From: an uncultured Oscillospiraceae bacterium
Lineage (GTDB): Bacteria; Bacillota; Clostridia; Oscillospirales; Oscillospiraceae
DNA length: 21,455 nt
Assembly: GCA_934615645.1 (NCBI GenBank)
Contig: CAKTTR010000034.1
Coordinates: 1 to 21,455 of the forward strand
Direction of reading: 5' to 3'
Positions 13,589-21,455 of the stretch are shown here, one piece after another. Positions within the stretch are counted from its first letter, which is position 1. Every line of letters begins with the position of its first letter. The notes beneath the pieces were generated by a model. That model saw nothing but the letters and a program-made list of their open reading frames with translations, ran no database searches and had not been told where the DNA came from. A program made the position numbers and the translations under genes.

Positions 13589-15874
13589 ATGAAACAAGTC
13601 GGTTTAAGTATGAAGCGTGTGGATGCTTACGACAAGGCGACCGGCCGCACCTTGTACGGTGGAGACCGGGTTCCGCAAAATGCCTTGGTCGCAAAGATTG
13701 TTCACTCGACCATTGCCCATGGTATGGTAAAGCACATTGATACCACCGAGGCGGAGCGTATCCCCGGTGTGGTCAAGATTGTCACCTGTTTTGACGTCCC
13801 GGATATTCAGTTCCCCACGGCGGGCCACCCTTGGTCGCTGGACCCCGGTCATCGTGACCCGGCGGATCGGAAGCTGCTCAACGCCCATGTCCGGTATTAT
13901 GGTGACGACGTCGCCGTCGTCATCGCGGAGGACGAAGTCGCGGCAGTGCAGGGCATGCGGGCTGTAAAGATCGAGTATGAGGAATACCCGTTTGTTCTGG
14001 ATGTGCAGGAAGCCATCGGCGAGACAGAGCATCCCATCCACGACGAGCATCCGGATAACGTCCTGGCCCACTCCGGGATCCATAACGAGCACTTTGAGGA
14101 AGCCATCCAGGAGCCGGGCCTGGTCAAGGTCGACGGCTGGTATAACTCCCCAATGGTGCAGCACTGTCATATCGAGCCCCATATCTGCTTTGCCTATATG
14201 GAAAACGGCAGAATCACCATCGTCTCCTCGACGCAGATTCCCCACGTCTGCCGCCGGATTTGCGGCCAGGCGTTGGGTATCCCCTGGGGCAATATCCATA
14301 TGATAAAAGCCTATGTCGGCGGCGGCTTCGGCAACAAGCAGGACGCCCTGTATGAGCCCCTGTGCTGCTTCCTGACGACCCAGGTTGGCGGCCGCTGCGT
14401 CAAGCTGGACTGCACGCGTGAAGAGACATTCATCAACAACCGCGTCCGTCATCCCATCCGCAGCCATATCACCTCTTGGGTGCGGCCCGACGGCACGTTT
14501 GTAGCCCGTCGGCTGGAAGCGTATTCCGACCAGGGCGCGTACGGTTCCCACGGGCACTCTATTGTGGCCAAGGGCATGGGCTGCTTCCCGCAGCTGTATC
14601 CGTGCGATATCGTGGAAGCGGAATCCTATACGGTCTATACCAACAAGCCCACCGGCGGTGCTATGCGTGGGTACGGCATTCCGCAGGCCATGTGGGCCGT
14701 CGAGTGCCATACGGACGATGTTGCCCGGGCCATCGGGATGGATCCGGTGGAATTCCGCCGCAAGAACCTGATGAAAAAGGGCTTCTATCACGAATTCTCC
14801 AAGAATGAGCTGTATTTCGATACATTTAATGAATGTATGGATAAGGCCATTGCGTATATCGACTACTACGGCAAGCTGAAGAAGTACCAGAACCAAACCG
14901 GCCCTGTCCGCAGAGGCATCGGTTGCTCCGTCTTCTGGTATAATACGGCCGTCTACCCCATCTCTCTGGAGACTTCCTCCTGCCGGATGGTCCTGCATCC
15001 GGGCGGACGGATCGTGTTCCAGTGCGGCGAAACGGAGATCGGCCAGGGCGCCGATACCGTGCAGGCGCAGATGGTCGCGGACGCTGTCGGCGTGCTGGCC
15101 AGCGATGTCACCGTTGAATCCTGCCAGGATACCGATATCACCCCCTTCGGCACCGGCGTTTACGCCTCCCGCGGCACCTATGTCGCAGGCTTCTCCATCC
15201 GCCAGACCGGCGAGATCTTCCGCAAGAAGATTCTCGACGTCGCCAGCAAGATGACCCGGATGCCGGCCTACAATCTGGACCTGGAAGACGGCAAGATCAC
15301 CCGGAATACCGACGGCCGCTACATGCTGTCGCTGGCTGATGTCGCCGAGTACGCCCAGTACACGACCGACGGCTCCCAGCATATCACGGCAGAGTCCACG
15401 TACCAGATCCGCAGCAACGCTTTCTCCTTCGGCTGCACGTTTGCCGAAGTCGAAGTCGATATCCCGCTGTGCAAGGCGAAGCTCATTGATATTGTCAATG
15501 TCCATGACGCGGGCAAGCTGATCAACCCGGCGCTGGCAGAAGCGCAGGTCCACGGCGGCATGTCCATGGCCATCGGCATGGGCCTGACGGAGGAAATGCT
15601 CTTCGATCAGCGCACCGGCAAGCCGCTGAATGATAACCTGCTGGACTACAAACTCTCCACCTTTATGGATCATCCGCATCTGGAAGCGGAGTTTGTGGAA
15701 AACTACGAACCGACCTCTGCATTCGGCGCCAAGGCGCTGGGCGAACCGCCGGTTTGCTCGCCGGCTCCCGCGATCCGCAATGCGATTCTGCAGGCAACGG
15801 GCGTCGCCGTCAATGATGCGCCGGTCAATCCGCACCGGATGTTTGACGCCTTTACCGAAGCTGGCCTGATTTAA
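13589..15874 (+). CDS. xdhA: Xanthine dehydrogenase-type hydroxylase, molybdopterin-binding subunit
   Basis: A 761-residue catalytic subunit closely resembling Escherichia coli XdhA from end to end by motif order (VDAYDKATGRTLYGG near the start, VSSTQIPHVCRR, GGGFGNKQDALYEP, GAMRGYGIPQ, NVHDAGKLINP, LGEPP). It binds the molybdopterin cofactor; the catalytic base is Glu719 and the conserved active-site Arg is Arg360. At the position of bovine Glu802, Gln251 is found (GNKQD), as in E. coli XdhA, so substrate handling differs from the fused enzyme upstream. It has no FeS domain, which is supplied by xdhC. AGGAGG (13576-13581) precedes the ATG. The stop is 14 bp before xdhB. The substrate is probably a purine or another N-heterocycle; this is inferred only from family. 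Confidence 0.93.
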   Translation: MKQVGLSMKRVDAYDKATGRTLYGGDRVPQNALVAKIVHSTIAHGMVKHIDTTEAERIPGVVKIVTCFDVPDIQFPTAGHPWSLDPGHRDPADRKLLNAHVRYYGDDVAVVIAEDEVAAVQGMRAVKIEYEEYPFVLDVQEAIGETEHPIHDEHPDNVLAHSGIHNEHFEEAIQEPGLVKVDGWYNSPMVQHCHIEPHICFAYMENGRITIVSSTQIPHVCRRICGQALGIPWGNIHMIKAYVGGGFGNKQDALYEPLCCFLTTQVGGRCVKLDCTREETFINNRVRHPIRSHITSWVRPDGTFVARRLEAYSDQGAYGSHGHSIVAKGMGCFPQLYPCDIVEAESYTVYTNKPTGGAMRGYGIPQAMWAVECHTDDVARAIGMDPVEFRRKNLMKKGFYHEFSKNELYFDTFNECMDKAIAYIDYYGKLKKYQNQTGPVRRGIGCSVFWYNTAVYPISLETSSCRMVLHPGGRIVFQCGETEIGQGADTVQAQMVADAVGVLASDVTVESCQDTDITPFGTGVYASRGTYVAGFSIRQTGEIFRKKILDVASKMTRMPAYNLDLEDGKITRNTDGRYMLSLADVAEYAQYTTDGSQHITAESTYQIRSNAFSFGCTFAEVEVDIPLCKAKLIDIVNVHDAGKLINPALAEAQVHGGMSMAIGMGLTEEMLFDQRTGKPLNDNLLDYKLSTFMDHPHLEAEFVENYEPTSAFGAKALGEPPVCSPAPAIRNAILQATGVAVNDAPVNPHRMFDAFTEAGLI

Positions 15875-15888
15875 GGAGGACACGCCAA

Positions 15889-16770
15889 ATGTATGATCTG
15901 AATCAAGTTTACGAAGCAAATTCTGTGGAAGAGGCCGTAGCCCTGCGCCAGGCGCATCCGGAAGCCCAGATCATCGCGGGCGGCAGTGACGTGCTGGTCC
16001 AGGTCCGTTCGGGCCGCCGGGCGGGCAAGTCCCTGATCTCCATTTACGGGATCGACGCGATGCGCGGCGTCAGCATGGACGACGAGGAGAATATCCGCAT
16101 CGGCTCGCTGACCTCCTTCTCCCACATCACCCATGACCCGATCATCCAGAAGTACATCAACGTCCTGGGCGAAGCGGTCGATATGGTCGGCGGCCCCCAG
16201 ATCCGCAACATCGGGACGATCGGCGGCAACACCTGCAACGGCGTCACCTCCGCAGACTCCGCTTCGACCCTGCAGGCGTGGGACGCCATTGTCGAGCTGA
16301 CAGGCGCGAACGGCGTGCGCCGGGTGCCCATCCAGAAGTTTTATATCAAGGCCGGTCAGGTCGATATCAAGCCCGATGAGATCCAGACGGCCATCCTGAT
16401 CCCCAAGGAAAGCTACGAAAACTGCTTCGGCAACTATTTCAAATATGCCATGCGTAACGCCATGGATATTGCGACGACAGGCTGTTCTGTCAACGTCCGG
16501 CTGTCGGCGGACAAGAAGACGATGGAGCGTGTGCGCATCGGCTTCGGCGTTGCGGGCCCGGTACCGATGCGGGCAGTGAAGGCAGAGGCCGGTGCGGCGG
16601 GCAAGCCCGTCACCATGGCTGCAGTGGAAGAGATCGCGGCTTCCGTCCTGGAGGATATCAACCCGCGTGATAGCTGGCGTGCGTCCAAGGCGCTGCGGCA
16701 GCATATCGCCGTCGAACTGACCAAGCGTTGTCTGATTAGATCCATTGAACTGGCAGGAGGGGTTTTGTAA
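15889..16770 (+). CDS. xdhB: Xanthine dehydrogenase FAD-binding subunit
   Basis: A 293-residue FAD subunit of the CoxM/XdhB family that passes electrons from the FeS clusters to the final acceptor, often NAD. The flavin-binding motifs are IIAGGSDVLVQVRSG (about 27-41) and GGPQIRNIGTIGGNTCNG (about 100-117), followed by the TSADSA stretch typical of E. coli XdhB. The C-terminal SWRASKALRQH is also conserved in that family. AAGGAGG overlaps the end of xdhA, and the gene ends in TAATG, sharing one base with the start of xdhC. No FAD subunit accompanies the fused xdh gene, so this protein is the only flavin partner encoded in the window. Confidence 0.94.
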   Translation: MYDLNQVYEANSVEEAVALRQAHPEAQIIAGGSDVLVQVRSGRRAGKSLISIYGIDAMRGVSMDDEENIRIGSLTSFSHITHDPIIQKYINVLGEAVDMVGGPQIRNIGTIGGNTCNGVTSADSASTLQAWDAIVELTGANGVRRVPIQKFYIKAGQVDIKPDEIQTAILIPKESYENCFGNYFKYAMRNAMDIATTGCSVNVRLSADKKTMERVRIGFGVAGPVPMRAVKAEAGAAGKPVTMAAVEEIAASVLEDINPRDSWRASKALRQHIAVELTKRCLIRSIELAGGVL

Positions 16771-17273
16771 TGGCGGAGAGACAGTATAAACTGGTAAAAT
16801 GCAACATTAACGGCAAAGACGTCGCCACGATGGTCGATGTCCGGGCATCCCTGACCGACATGCTCCGCAATAACTATCATCTGACCTCTGTCAAGAAGGG
16901 CTGTGAGGTCGGCGAATGCGGCGCGTGTGGCGTCCTGATCGACGGGGAGGCATTCAACTCCTGCATCTATATGGCCATTTGGGCTGAGGGCAAGAAGATC
17001 ATCACCCTGGAAGGTCTGACGGGCCCCAACGGGGAGCTGAGCGATATCCAGCAGGCCTTTGTCGATGAGACGGCCATCCAGTGCGGCTTCTGCAGCCCCG
17101 GCTTTATCATGACCTCGTATGAGATCCTGGAGTCGGGCAAGGAGTATACGGACGATGAGCTGCGCAAGCTTCTGTCTGGCCACCTGTGCCGCTGCACCGG
17201 GTATGAGAATATCCTCCGGGCTGTCCGCAAGACGATGTACAAGCGTCTGGGCAAGCCGGTCCCGGAAAACTGA
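16770..17273 (+). CDS. xdhC: Xanthine dehydrogenase iron-sulfur subunit
   Basis: A 167-residue two-[2Fe-2S] subunit. Cluster one (ferredoxin type) uses Cys45, Cys50, Cys53 and Cys65; cluster two uses Cys105, Cys108, Cys140 and Cys142 (IQCGFCSPG and LCRCTGY). It links the molybdopterin subunit XdhA to the FAD subunit XdhB. Length is normal for a stand-alone small subunit. The name follows the E. coli xdhABC scheme and should not be confused with the XdhC/CoxI maturation factor. It starts inside the xdhB stop (TAATG), with AGGAGGGG upstream. It is the last gene of the operon and is followed by a strong terminator. Confidence 0.94.
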   Translation: MAERQYKLVKCNINGKDVATMVDVRASLTDMLRNNYHLTSVKKGCEVGECGACGVLIDGEAFNSCIYMAIWAEGKKIITLEGLTGPNGELSDIQQAFVDETAIQCGFCSPGFIMTSYEILESGKEYTDDELRKLLSGHLCRCTGYENILRAVRKTMYKRLGKPVPEN

Positions 17274-17324
17274 TCTTATCACAAGTATAATTTAATGCAC
17301 GTGGCGCAGCAGCGCTGCAGAAAT

Positions 17325-17378
17325 ACCGCAGCCGGACGTCTTCCCTTCTGGAAGGCGTCCGGCTGCGGTGTATTTTTG
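17325..17378 (+). terminator. Terminator of xdhABC
   Basis: A perfect 14-bp stem ACCGCAGCCGGACG/CGTCCGGCTGCGGT (17325-17338 with 17356-17369) is extended by an inner CTTCC/GGAAG stem, then followed by TATTTTTGG. The minus-strand side has only TATTTC, so it is weaker for the convergent purine gene. Confidence 0.88.
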
Positions 17379-17415
17379 GGGAGATGGCCGGGAGCGAATG
17401 GTTTGCGGGGGCAGC

Positions 17416-18591
17416 TCAGTGGTGGAACAGGCGGCGGCCGGTGAAGGCCATGACGATGCCGTAGCGGTCCGCTGTCTCGATGACCTGCTCGTCGCGCAGA
17501 CTGCCGCCGGGCTGGACAATATAGCTTGCCCCGCTCTTGCGGGCCCGCTCGACATTATCGCCGAAGGGGAAGAAGGCGTCGCTGCCGCAGGTCACGCCGC
17601 AGAGCTTCTGGAGCCACGCCTGCCGGACTTCAGGGGCCAGCGGGTCCGGCCGTTGCCAGAAGACTGTCTGCCAAGCGCCGTCTCGCAGAATGTCGTCATA
17701 CTCCGGGGAGAGATAGACGTCGATGGCGTTATCCCGCGCCGGGCGTTTGAGATCGGGCAGGAAGGGCAGGGAGAGGACCTGCAGCTGCTGCCGGAGCCAC
17801 CAGCGGTCGGCCTTATCCGCCGCCAGCCGGGTGCAATGGATCCGGCTCTGCTGCCCGGCCCCAATGCCGATGGCCTGGCCGTTTTTGACAAAGCAGACGG
17901 AGTTGGACTGGGTGTATTTCAGGATGATTTGGGCTGTGACCATATCCAGCGCCGCGCTTTGGGGCAGTGTTTTGTTCTGCGTCACGCAGTCGCTTTGGGT
18001 GGGCATTGCAATGGGCGCGCTGTTGCGGGCCTGGGTGAAGGTGAGACCGAAGACGTCCCGCTGCTCCGTCGGGCCCGGGGTATAGTCGGGGTCCATGGCG
18101 AGGATCGTATAGCGGCCGCCTTTTTTTGTTTTCAAAAGCTCCAGTGCCTCTGGCGTATAGCCCGGCGCGATGATGCCGTCGGAAACCTCGTCCTTCAAAT
18201 ACTGGGCAGTGGCTTCGTCGCAGGGGGCCGACAGCGCGGCCCAGTCGCCGTAGGAGCTCAGCCGGTCCGCACCGCGGGCGCGGATATAGGCGCAGGCCAG
18301 CGGCGTCAATGCCGCATCGGGACGGACGAAGTACAGGGCCCGCTCCGTCTCCGTCAGCGGCAGCCCAATGGCCGCTCCGGCAGGGGAGACGTGCTTGAAC
18401 GACGCCGCGGCAGGCAGGCCGGTGGCCGCGTGCAGCTCCCGGACGAGCTGCCAGCTATGGAGCGCGTCGAGCAGGTTGATATAACCCGGGCGGCCATTTA
18501 GGACCGTAAAGGGTAGGGGACCGTCTGCCCGGCTAAGCAGTGCCGGGGTCTGATTGGGGTTGCAACCGTATTTTAATTCGAATTGTTCCAT
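17416..18591 (-). CDS. purH: Stand-alone AICAR transformylase (PurH C-terminal domain homologue)
   Basis: A 391-residue enzyme equivalent to the C-terminal part of PurH: it transfers a formyl group from 10-formyltetrahydrofolate to AICAR, giving FAICAR. The catalytic Lys66-His67 pair is in ASFKHVSPAGAA; further family motifs are SVCFVKNGQAIGIGAGQQSR (folate and substrate site) and SDAFFPFGDNVERA. The N-terminal IMP cyclohydrolase domain of bifunctional PurH is missing; the gene upstream supplies that step. The start at 18591 was chosen because MEQFELKYGCNPNQ is the usual N-terminus of this short family and GGAG lies 8 nt upstream; the open frame runs further but overlaps the upstream gene. 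It overlaps that gene by 19 bp and is the last gene of the operon. Confidence 0.92.
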   Translation of the reverse strand: MEQFELKYGCNPNQTPALLSRADGPLPFTVLNGRPGYINLLDALHSWQLVRELHAATGLPAAASFKHVSPAGAAIGLPLTETERALYFVRPDAALTPLACAYIRARGADRLSSYGDWAALSAPCDEATAQYLKDEVSDGIIAPGYTPEALELLKTKKGGRYTILAMDPDYTPGPTEQRDVFGLTFTQARNSAPIAMPTQSDCVTQNKTLPQSAALDMVTAQIILKYTQSNSVCFVKNGQAIGIGAGQQSRIHCTRLAADKADRWWLRQQLQVLSLPFLPDLKRPARDNAIDVYLSPEYDDILRDGAWQTVFWQRPDPLAPEVRQAWLQKLCGVTCGSDAFFPFGDNVERARKSGASYIVQPGGSLRDEQVIETADRYGIVMAFTGRRLFHH

Positions 18592-19283
18592 GATGATGCT
18601 CCATGAAGGTTCTCCAGGCAGCTGGTAAACTGCCCGGTGGCAAGATCGGTATAACGGACACAGAGGGAAATGCGATAGTCCCGGGGCAGGGCGTCCCAGA
18701 GGGACTTGCAAAGCGCTGCGGGGTCCGCAGGGATGGCAAGGGGCCGGGGCGCGCCGATAAACGGCGGCAGCGGCGTGCCGTTTTGCTGATACGTATGCAG
18801 GAGATGCCCCTGACCAGGGACTGGGGCAAAGTGCCAGTACCGGCGCAGGCAGCTGCCGTCGCATCCGGCCCGGCGCACGATGCTAAGGTCGATGCCGTCG
18901 CGGGCCAGCAGCGCGCTGATGCGGGGGGTGTAATGCGGCGCGTCGGGCTCAAAGCGGCGGGTGTCCAGGGCCTGGCGGAACGAATAACCTGCTTGGAGGG
19001 CTTCGAAAATCGTCTCTGTCTGGTCGCCGTTTGTGACGATCAGGCGATCCGCCAGCGCCCGCACTGGGGTGTAGAATACCAGCGACGGGTCTTCGACCTT
19101 GCTGGGGTCTGCAAATTCGATGCGCAAGCTGGCGCCATCCTCCCGTAGGCGACGGTTGCGGCTGTTTTCGCTGCGCCCGGTGAGAAAATAGGCGAAGACG
19201 GCGCGGCCGTCCGGCGCGGTCCCGGCCAGAATGCCCCGGCCGGGGTACGTATTTTGTTGCAGCTGCTGCAGGGTAGATTCCAT
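18573..19283 (-). CDS. purO: PurO-type IMP cyclohydrolase
   Basis: A 236-residue protein of the archaeal-type IMP cyclohydrolase family (IMP_cyclohyd, PF07826), which closes FAICAR to IMP. Motifs are NTYPGRGILAGTAPDGRAV (about 11-29), GRSENSRNR (36-44), DPSKVEDPSLVFYTPVR (about 59-75) and TNGDQTETI. The active fold is of the Ntn type and unrelated to the PurH N-terminal domain. It sits directly before the stand-alone AICAR transformylase, so the two genes together replace bifunctional PurH. Some longer homologues carry extra regions; the C-terminal third here is less familiar to me. The SD AGGAGG (minus strand, 19290-19295) forms half of a 12-bp palindrome, AGGAGGCCTCCT, directly before the ATG. 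Confidence 0.85.
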   Translation of the reverse strand: MESTLQQLQQNTYPGRGILAGTAPDGRAVFAYFLTGRSENSRNRRLREDGASLRIEFADPSKVEDPSLVFYTPVRALADRLIVTNGDQTETIFEALQAGYSFRQALDTRRFEPDAPHYTPRISALLARDGIDLSIVRRAGCDGSCLRRYWHFAPVPGQGHLLHTYQQNGTPLPPFIGAPRPLAIPADPAALCKSLWDALPRDYRISLCVRYTDLATGQFTSCLENLHGASSWNNSN

Positions 19284-19295
19284 AGGAGGCCTCCT
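19284..19295 (-). promoter_or_regulatory. Self-complementary ribosome binding site of purO
   Basis: AGGAGGCCTCCT is a perfect 12-bp palindrome lying directly before the purO ATG. The SD and the bases after it are complementary, but with no loop they cannot fold within one molecule as a full hairpin. Confidence 0.5.
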
Positions 19296-19307
19296 GTTCT
19301 TGCGAAA

Positions 19308-20135
19308 CTAAAGGGTGATCTCGCGGAGCGGCACTGGGTAAAACGCCTGGCCGTTGAAGAACCAGAGCTCGCGGAAGCCCGCGAATTCTGCCCGCGCCAA
19401 GGCGTCGCAATAGCCGCAGGCGACAGCGTCAGCGCTGTGGGCGTCGGCGGTGATGGTGATGCGCGCGCCGCGGCGCTGCAGCTGCTGCAGCAGCCAGAGG
19501 GCGGGGTACGGCGTCGTGCGGTAGCCGCGGCTGATGGCGCCGGTATTGATCTCGAAGATCTTCCCGGCGGCGATCAAGGCGTCCATGGCTTCGCTGGCGG
19601 CCTTGTGATAGGCCAGGGTGTCGGTATTGACCAGGGGGGCGATCTCGTTGAATTTCGTCAGCTGGTCAAAATGGCCGACGATATCCAGCCGGGGGTCGTC
19701 CGCGACCCGCAGCAGTTGGCCGTAATAGGCGGCGCTGTAGGCGTCGCTATCGCCCTGGAAGAGGTCCTGGACGTTGTGCCGGGTGACCTCCACGGCGTCA
19801 TCCACGCTGACCCAGCGGCCGTCCACGGGAATATGGTGGACAGAGCCGATGACATATTCATAGCCATCGAGGGGGATCTGGGAGACAAGGTCAAATTCCA
19901 GCCCGTAATAGAGGGGGATCTGGTCTCGATAGGCAGCCTTCAGGCGCAGGGCCTCCTGCCGGTAGCGGGGCAGGTCCTCCACCTGGACTGTCCAGCCCTG
20001 GGGGGTAGGCATGGGGCTGTGGCCGGAGAAGCCGAGGGCGGAGAGCCCTTGGGCAAGCGCACCCTGGACCATCTCCTCCATGGTGGATTTGCCGTCGTCA
20101 AACAGCGAGTGGGAATGCAGGCTTTGCAGTTTCAT
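19308..20135 (-). CDS. hisJ: Histidinol-phosphatase, PHP family
   Basis: A 275-residue metal-dependent phosphatase that removes phosphate from L-histidinol phosphate, the penultimate part of histidine synthesis. The PHP metal ligands are visible: LHSHSLFDDG (HxH, residues 6-8), GHSP (about 38-41), GLEFD, GSVHHIP, GHFDQLTK, EINTGA and TADAHS. Length matches HisJ/HisK of Firmicutes and differs from the HAD-type HisB enzyme. The ATG overlaps the hisIE stop (ATGA), with GGAGAA upstream. A 24-bp gap separates it from purO. PHP proteins vary in substrate, but the his neighbours make the assignment strong. Confidence 0.9.
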   Translation of the reverse strand: MKLQSLHSHSLFDDGKSTMEEMVQGALAQGLSALGFSGHSPMPTPQGWTVQVEDLPRYRQEALRLKAAYRDQIPLYYGLEFDLVSQIPLDGYEYVIGSVHHIPVDGRWVSVDDAVEVTRHNVQDLFQGDSDAYSAAYYGQLLRVADDPRLDIVGHFDQLTKFNEIAPLVNTDTLAYHKAASEAMDALIAAGKIFEINTGAISRGYRTTPYPALWLLQQLQRRGARITITADAHSADAVACGYCDALARAEFAGFRELWFFNGQAFYPVPLREITL

Positions 20136-20782
20136 TTTACCATTTTCTCCTGTTTCACTTTGTGGTCGATGACATGGCGGGAGGCCAGCTCCTGGCGCAG
20201 GTCAGCAAGGGAGATGCCGGCTTCGGCCATCAGGACCATCACGTGATAGGCAAGGTCGCCGATCTCGTAGATTGTATTGGCCCGGTCGTGATCCTTGGCG
20301 GCGATGATGACCTCCGTTGTCTCCTCGCCGACTTTTTTGAGGATCTTATCCAGACCTTTTTCGAAAAGATACGTCGTATAAGAGCCCTCGGGCAGATCGG
20401 CCTTGCGGCCCTGGAGCAGCTGCATCAGGCCCTCGTAGGTGAACCCCGCCGGGGCCGGGCCGTCAAAGACGGGGTTGTGGAAGCAGGACTCCGCGCCGGT
20501 GTGGCAGGCCGGGCCATCCTTTTGTACCTCGATGACCAGGGCGTCCTGGTCGCAGTCAGCGGTGATGGAGACGATATGCTGCCGGTTGCCGGAGGTCTCG
20601 CCCTTGCGCCAGAGCTCTTGGCGGCTGCGGCTCCAGAAGCAGGTGCAGCCCTCGCGCATGGAGATATCCAGGCTTTCCTGGTTCATATAGGCCAGGGTCA
20701 GGACCTGCTTGGTGTTCGTATCGACGACGATGGCGGGGATGAGCCCCTTCTCGTCAAATTTCAGCGTGTTTAAATCAAACAT
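20132..20782 (-). CDS. hisIE: Bifunctional phosphoribosyl-AMP cyclohydrolase / phosphoribosyl-ATP pyrophosphatase
   Basis: A 216-residue fusion that performs the second and third steps of histidine synthesis. The HisI half (about 1-110) shows AYMNQESL, FWSRSRQELWRKGETSGN, DCDQDALVIEV and GPACHTGAESCF, with the Asp and Cys metal ligands. The HisE half (about 117-216) shows GSYTTYLFEKGLDKILKKVG and EETTEVIIAAKD, followed by EIGDLAYHVMVLM. It overlaps hisF by 8 bp upstream and the phosphatase gene by 4 bp downstream. GGAGG lies about 10 nt before the ATG. All features are normal for the family. Confidence 0.96.
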   Translation of the reverse strand: MFDLNTLKFDEKGLIPAIVVDTNTKQVLTLAYMNQESLDISMREGCTCFWSRSRQELWRKGETSGNRQHIVSITADCDQDALVIEVQKDGPACHTGAESCFHNPVFDGPAPAGFTYEGLMQLLQGRKADLPEGSYTTYLFEKGLDKILKKVGEETTEVIIAAKDHDRANTIYEIGDLAYHVMVLMAEAGISLADLRQELASRHVIDHKVKQEKMVK

Positions 20783-21455
20783 GGCGTTCTATCCTCCTGA
20801 TATTGATGCCGTGGTCGGCCAGGGTGTGCTTCAGTGCAGGGATGGGGACCTCTCCAAAGTGGAAAATAGAGGCGGCAAGCCCAGCGTCGACCCGGGGCAG
20901 GGCCTGGAAAAGCTCGACAAAGTCCGCCGCGCAGCCTGCCCCGCCGGAGGCGATGACCGGCACATTGACGGCCTGGCAGACAGCGTCCAGCATAGCAAGG
21001 TCAAAGCCCTGCTTGACGCCGTCGGTGTCGATGGAGTTGAGGACGATCTCACCTGCGCCCAGGTCGACGCCCCGGCGGATCCATTCGATGGCGTCCAGCC
21101 CCGTGTCCTGGCGGCCGCCGTGGGAAAAGACGTGGAAGGACCCGTCCACCCGCTTTGCGTCTACAGAGAGGACGACGCACTGGTTGCCGTAACGCTCCGC
21201 GCCATGGCGGATGAGGTCCGGGTCCCGCAGCGCGCCGGAGTTGACGCTGACCTTGTCTGCGCCGCATTTGAGGACGCGGTCAAAGTCCGCCAGGGTCTGG
21301 ATGCCGCCGCCGACGGTCAACGGGATGAAGATCGTCTCCGCCACCCGGGTCAAAATGTCTGTAAACAGGGCGCGGCCTTCGACGGTGGCGGTGATGTCAT
21401 AAAACACCAGCTCGTCTGCGCCGCTTTCCGAGTAGTACTGGGCCAGCTTGACCGG
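20775..21455 (-). CDS. hisF: Imidazole glycerol phosphate synthase cyclase subunit, 5' end beyond the window
   Basis: The last 226 codons of a protein of about 252 residues; the start lies past the right edge. HisF forms imidazole glycerol phosphate and releases AICAR, using ammonia from HisH. Visible motifs are ESGADELVFYDITA (start of the visible part), FIPLTVGGGI, SVDAKR with the catalytic Asp (HisF Asp130), GAGEIVLNSIDTDG, PVIASGGAG and the C-terminal AASIFHFGE. The N-terminal catalytic Asp11 is outside the window. It is the first visible gene of the minus-strand operon; hisA and hisH probably lie further upstream. Confidence 0.96.
   Translation of the reverse strand, partial: PVKLAQYYSESGADELVFYDITATVEGRALFTDILTRVAETIFIPLTVGGGIQTLADFDRVLKCGADKVSVNSGALRDPDLIRHGAERYGNQCVVLSVDAKRVDGSFHVFSHGGRQDTGLDAIEWIRRGVDLGAGEIVLNSIDTDGVKQGFDLAMLDAVCQAVNVPVIASGGAGCAADFVELFQALPRVDAGLAASIFHFGEVPIPALKHTLADHGINIRRIERHV

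Noticed and set aside
13604..15919. 771-codon minus-strand open frame over xdhA
   Set aside because: Same cause as above; the xdhA product is unmistakable and the antisense frame lacks motifs and a ribosome site.
18592..18864. Longer N-terminus for the AICAR transformylase
   Set aside because: The open frame continues, but it lies within the upstream purO gene in another frame and its translation is Pro/Arg/Ser-rich without homology; the start at 18591 has an SD and matches the family N-terminus.

Overview
The window looks like a chromosomal segment of a GC-rich, low-oxygen Firmicute, most likely a gut member of Clostridia near Oscillospiraceae. This is inferred from four things: strong AGGAGG-type ribosome binding sites throughout, an SLH-domain tail at the left edge, a selenium-dependent molybdenum hydroxylase locus, and a two-gene replacement of purH. 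I see no rRNA, tRNA, CRISPR array, insertion sequence or phage gene.

Left part (1-5800, all +): the last 24 codons of an SLH-domain protein and its terminator; a class I/II PLP aminotransferase with its own promoter; then a tightly overlapping operon of a MarR-family regulator and two ABC half-transporters. The two halves form a classic heterodimeric exporter with one degenerate and one canonical ATP site. The MarR promoter carries two perfect dyads.

Spacer 5801-6130 has no credible gene. It holds a dense series of seven stem-loops bracketed by two 25-bp near-identical copies of one hairpin.

Middle part (6131-17273): a molybdenum hydroxylase region. It contains a short ModE-like regulator (-), yqeB and selD (+; selenium cofactor maturation and selenophosphate synthesis), gap (-; a glycolytic gene lying inside the locus), a fused FeS-molybdopterin selenium-dependent xanthine dehydrogenase (+), mocA/ygfJ (-; Mo cofactor cytidylyltransferase family), and an E. 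coli-like xdhABC operon (+; Mo, FAD and FeS subunits). A shared motif, GTTATTCT-N7/8-(A/G)ATAA(C/T), lies upstream of all three + transcription units (yqeB-selD, xdh, xdhABC). It is a good candidate operator for the adjacent ModE-like protein.

Right part (17416-21455, all -): an operon read from the right edge as hisF (partial), hisIE, a PHP-type histidinol-phosphatase, a PurO-type IMP cyclohydrolase and a stand-alone AICAR transformylase. AICAR is released by the HisF/HisH step and is the substrate of the last gene product, so this gene order links histidine synthesis to the return of AICAR to IMP. The purine theme (IMP synthesis beside purine hydroxylases) spans both halves of the window, which converge at a strong hairpin terminator near 17350.
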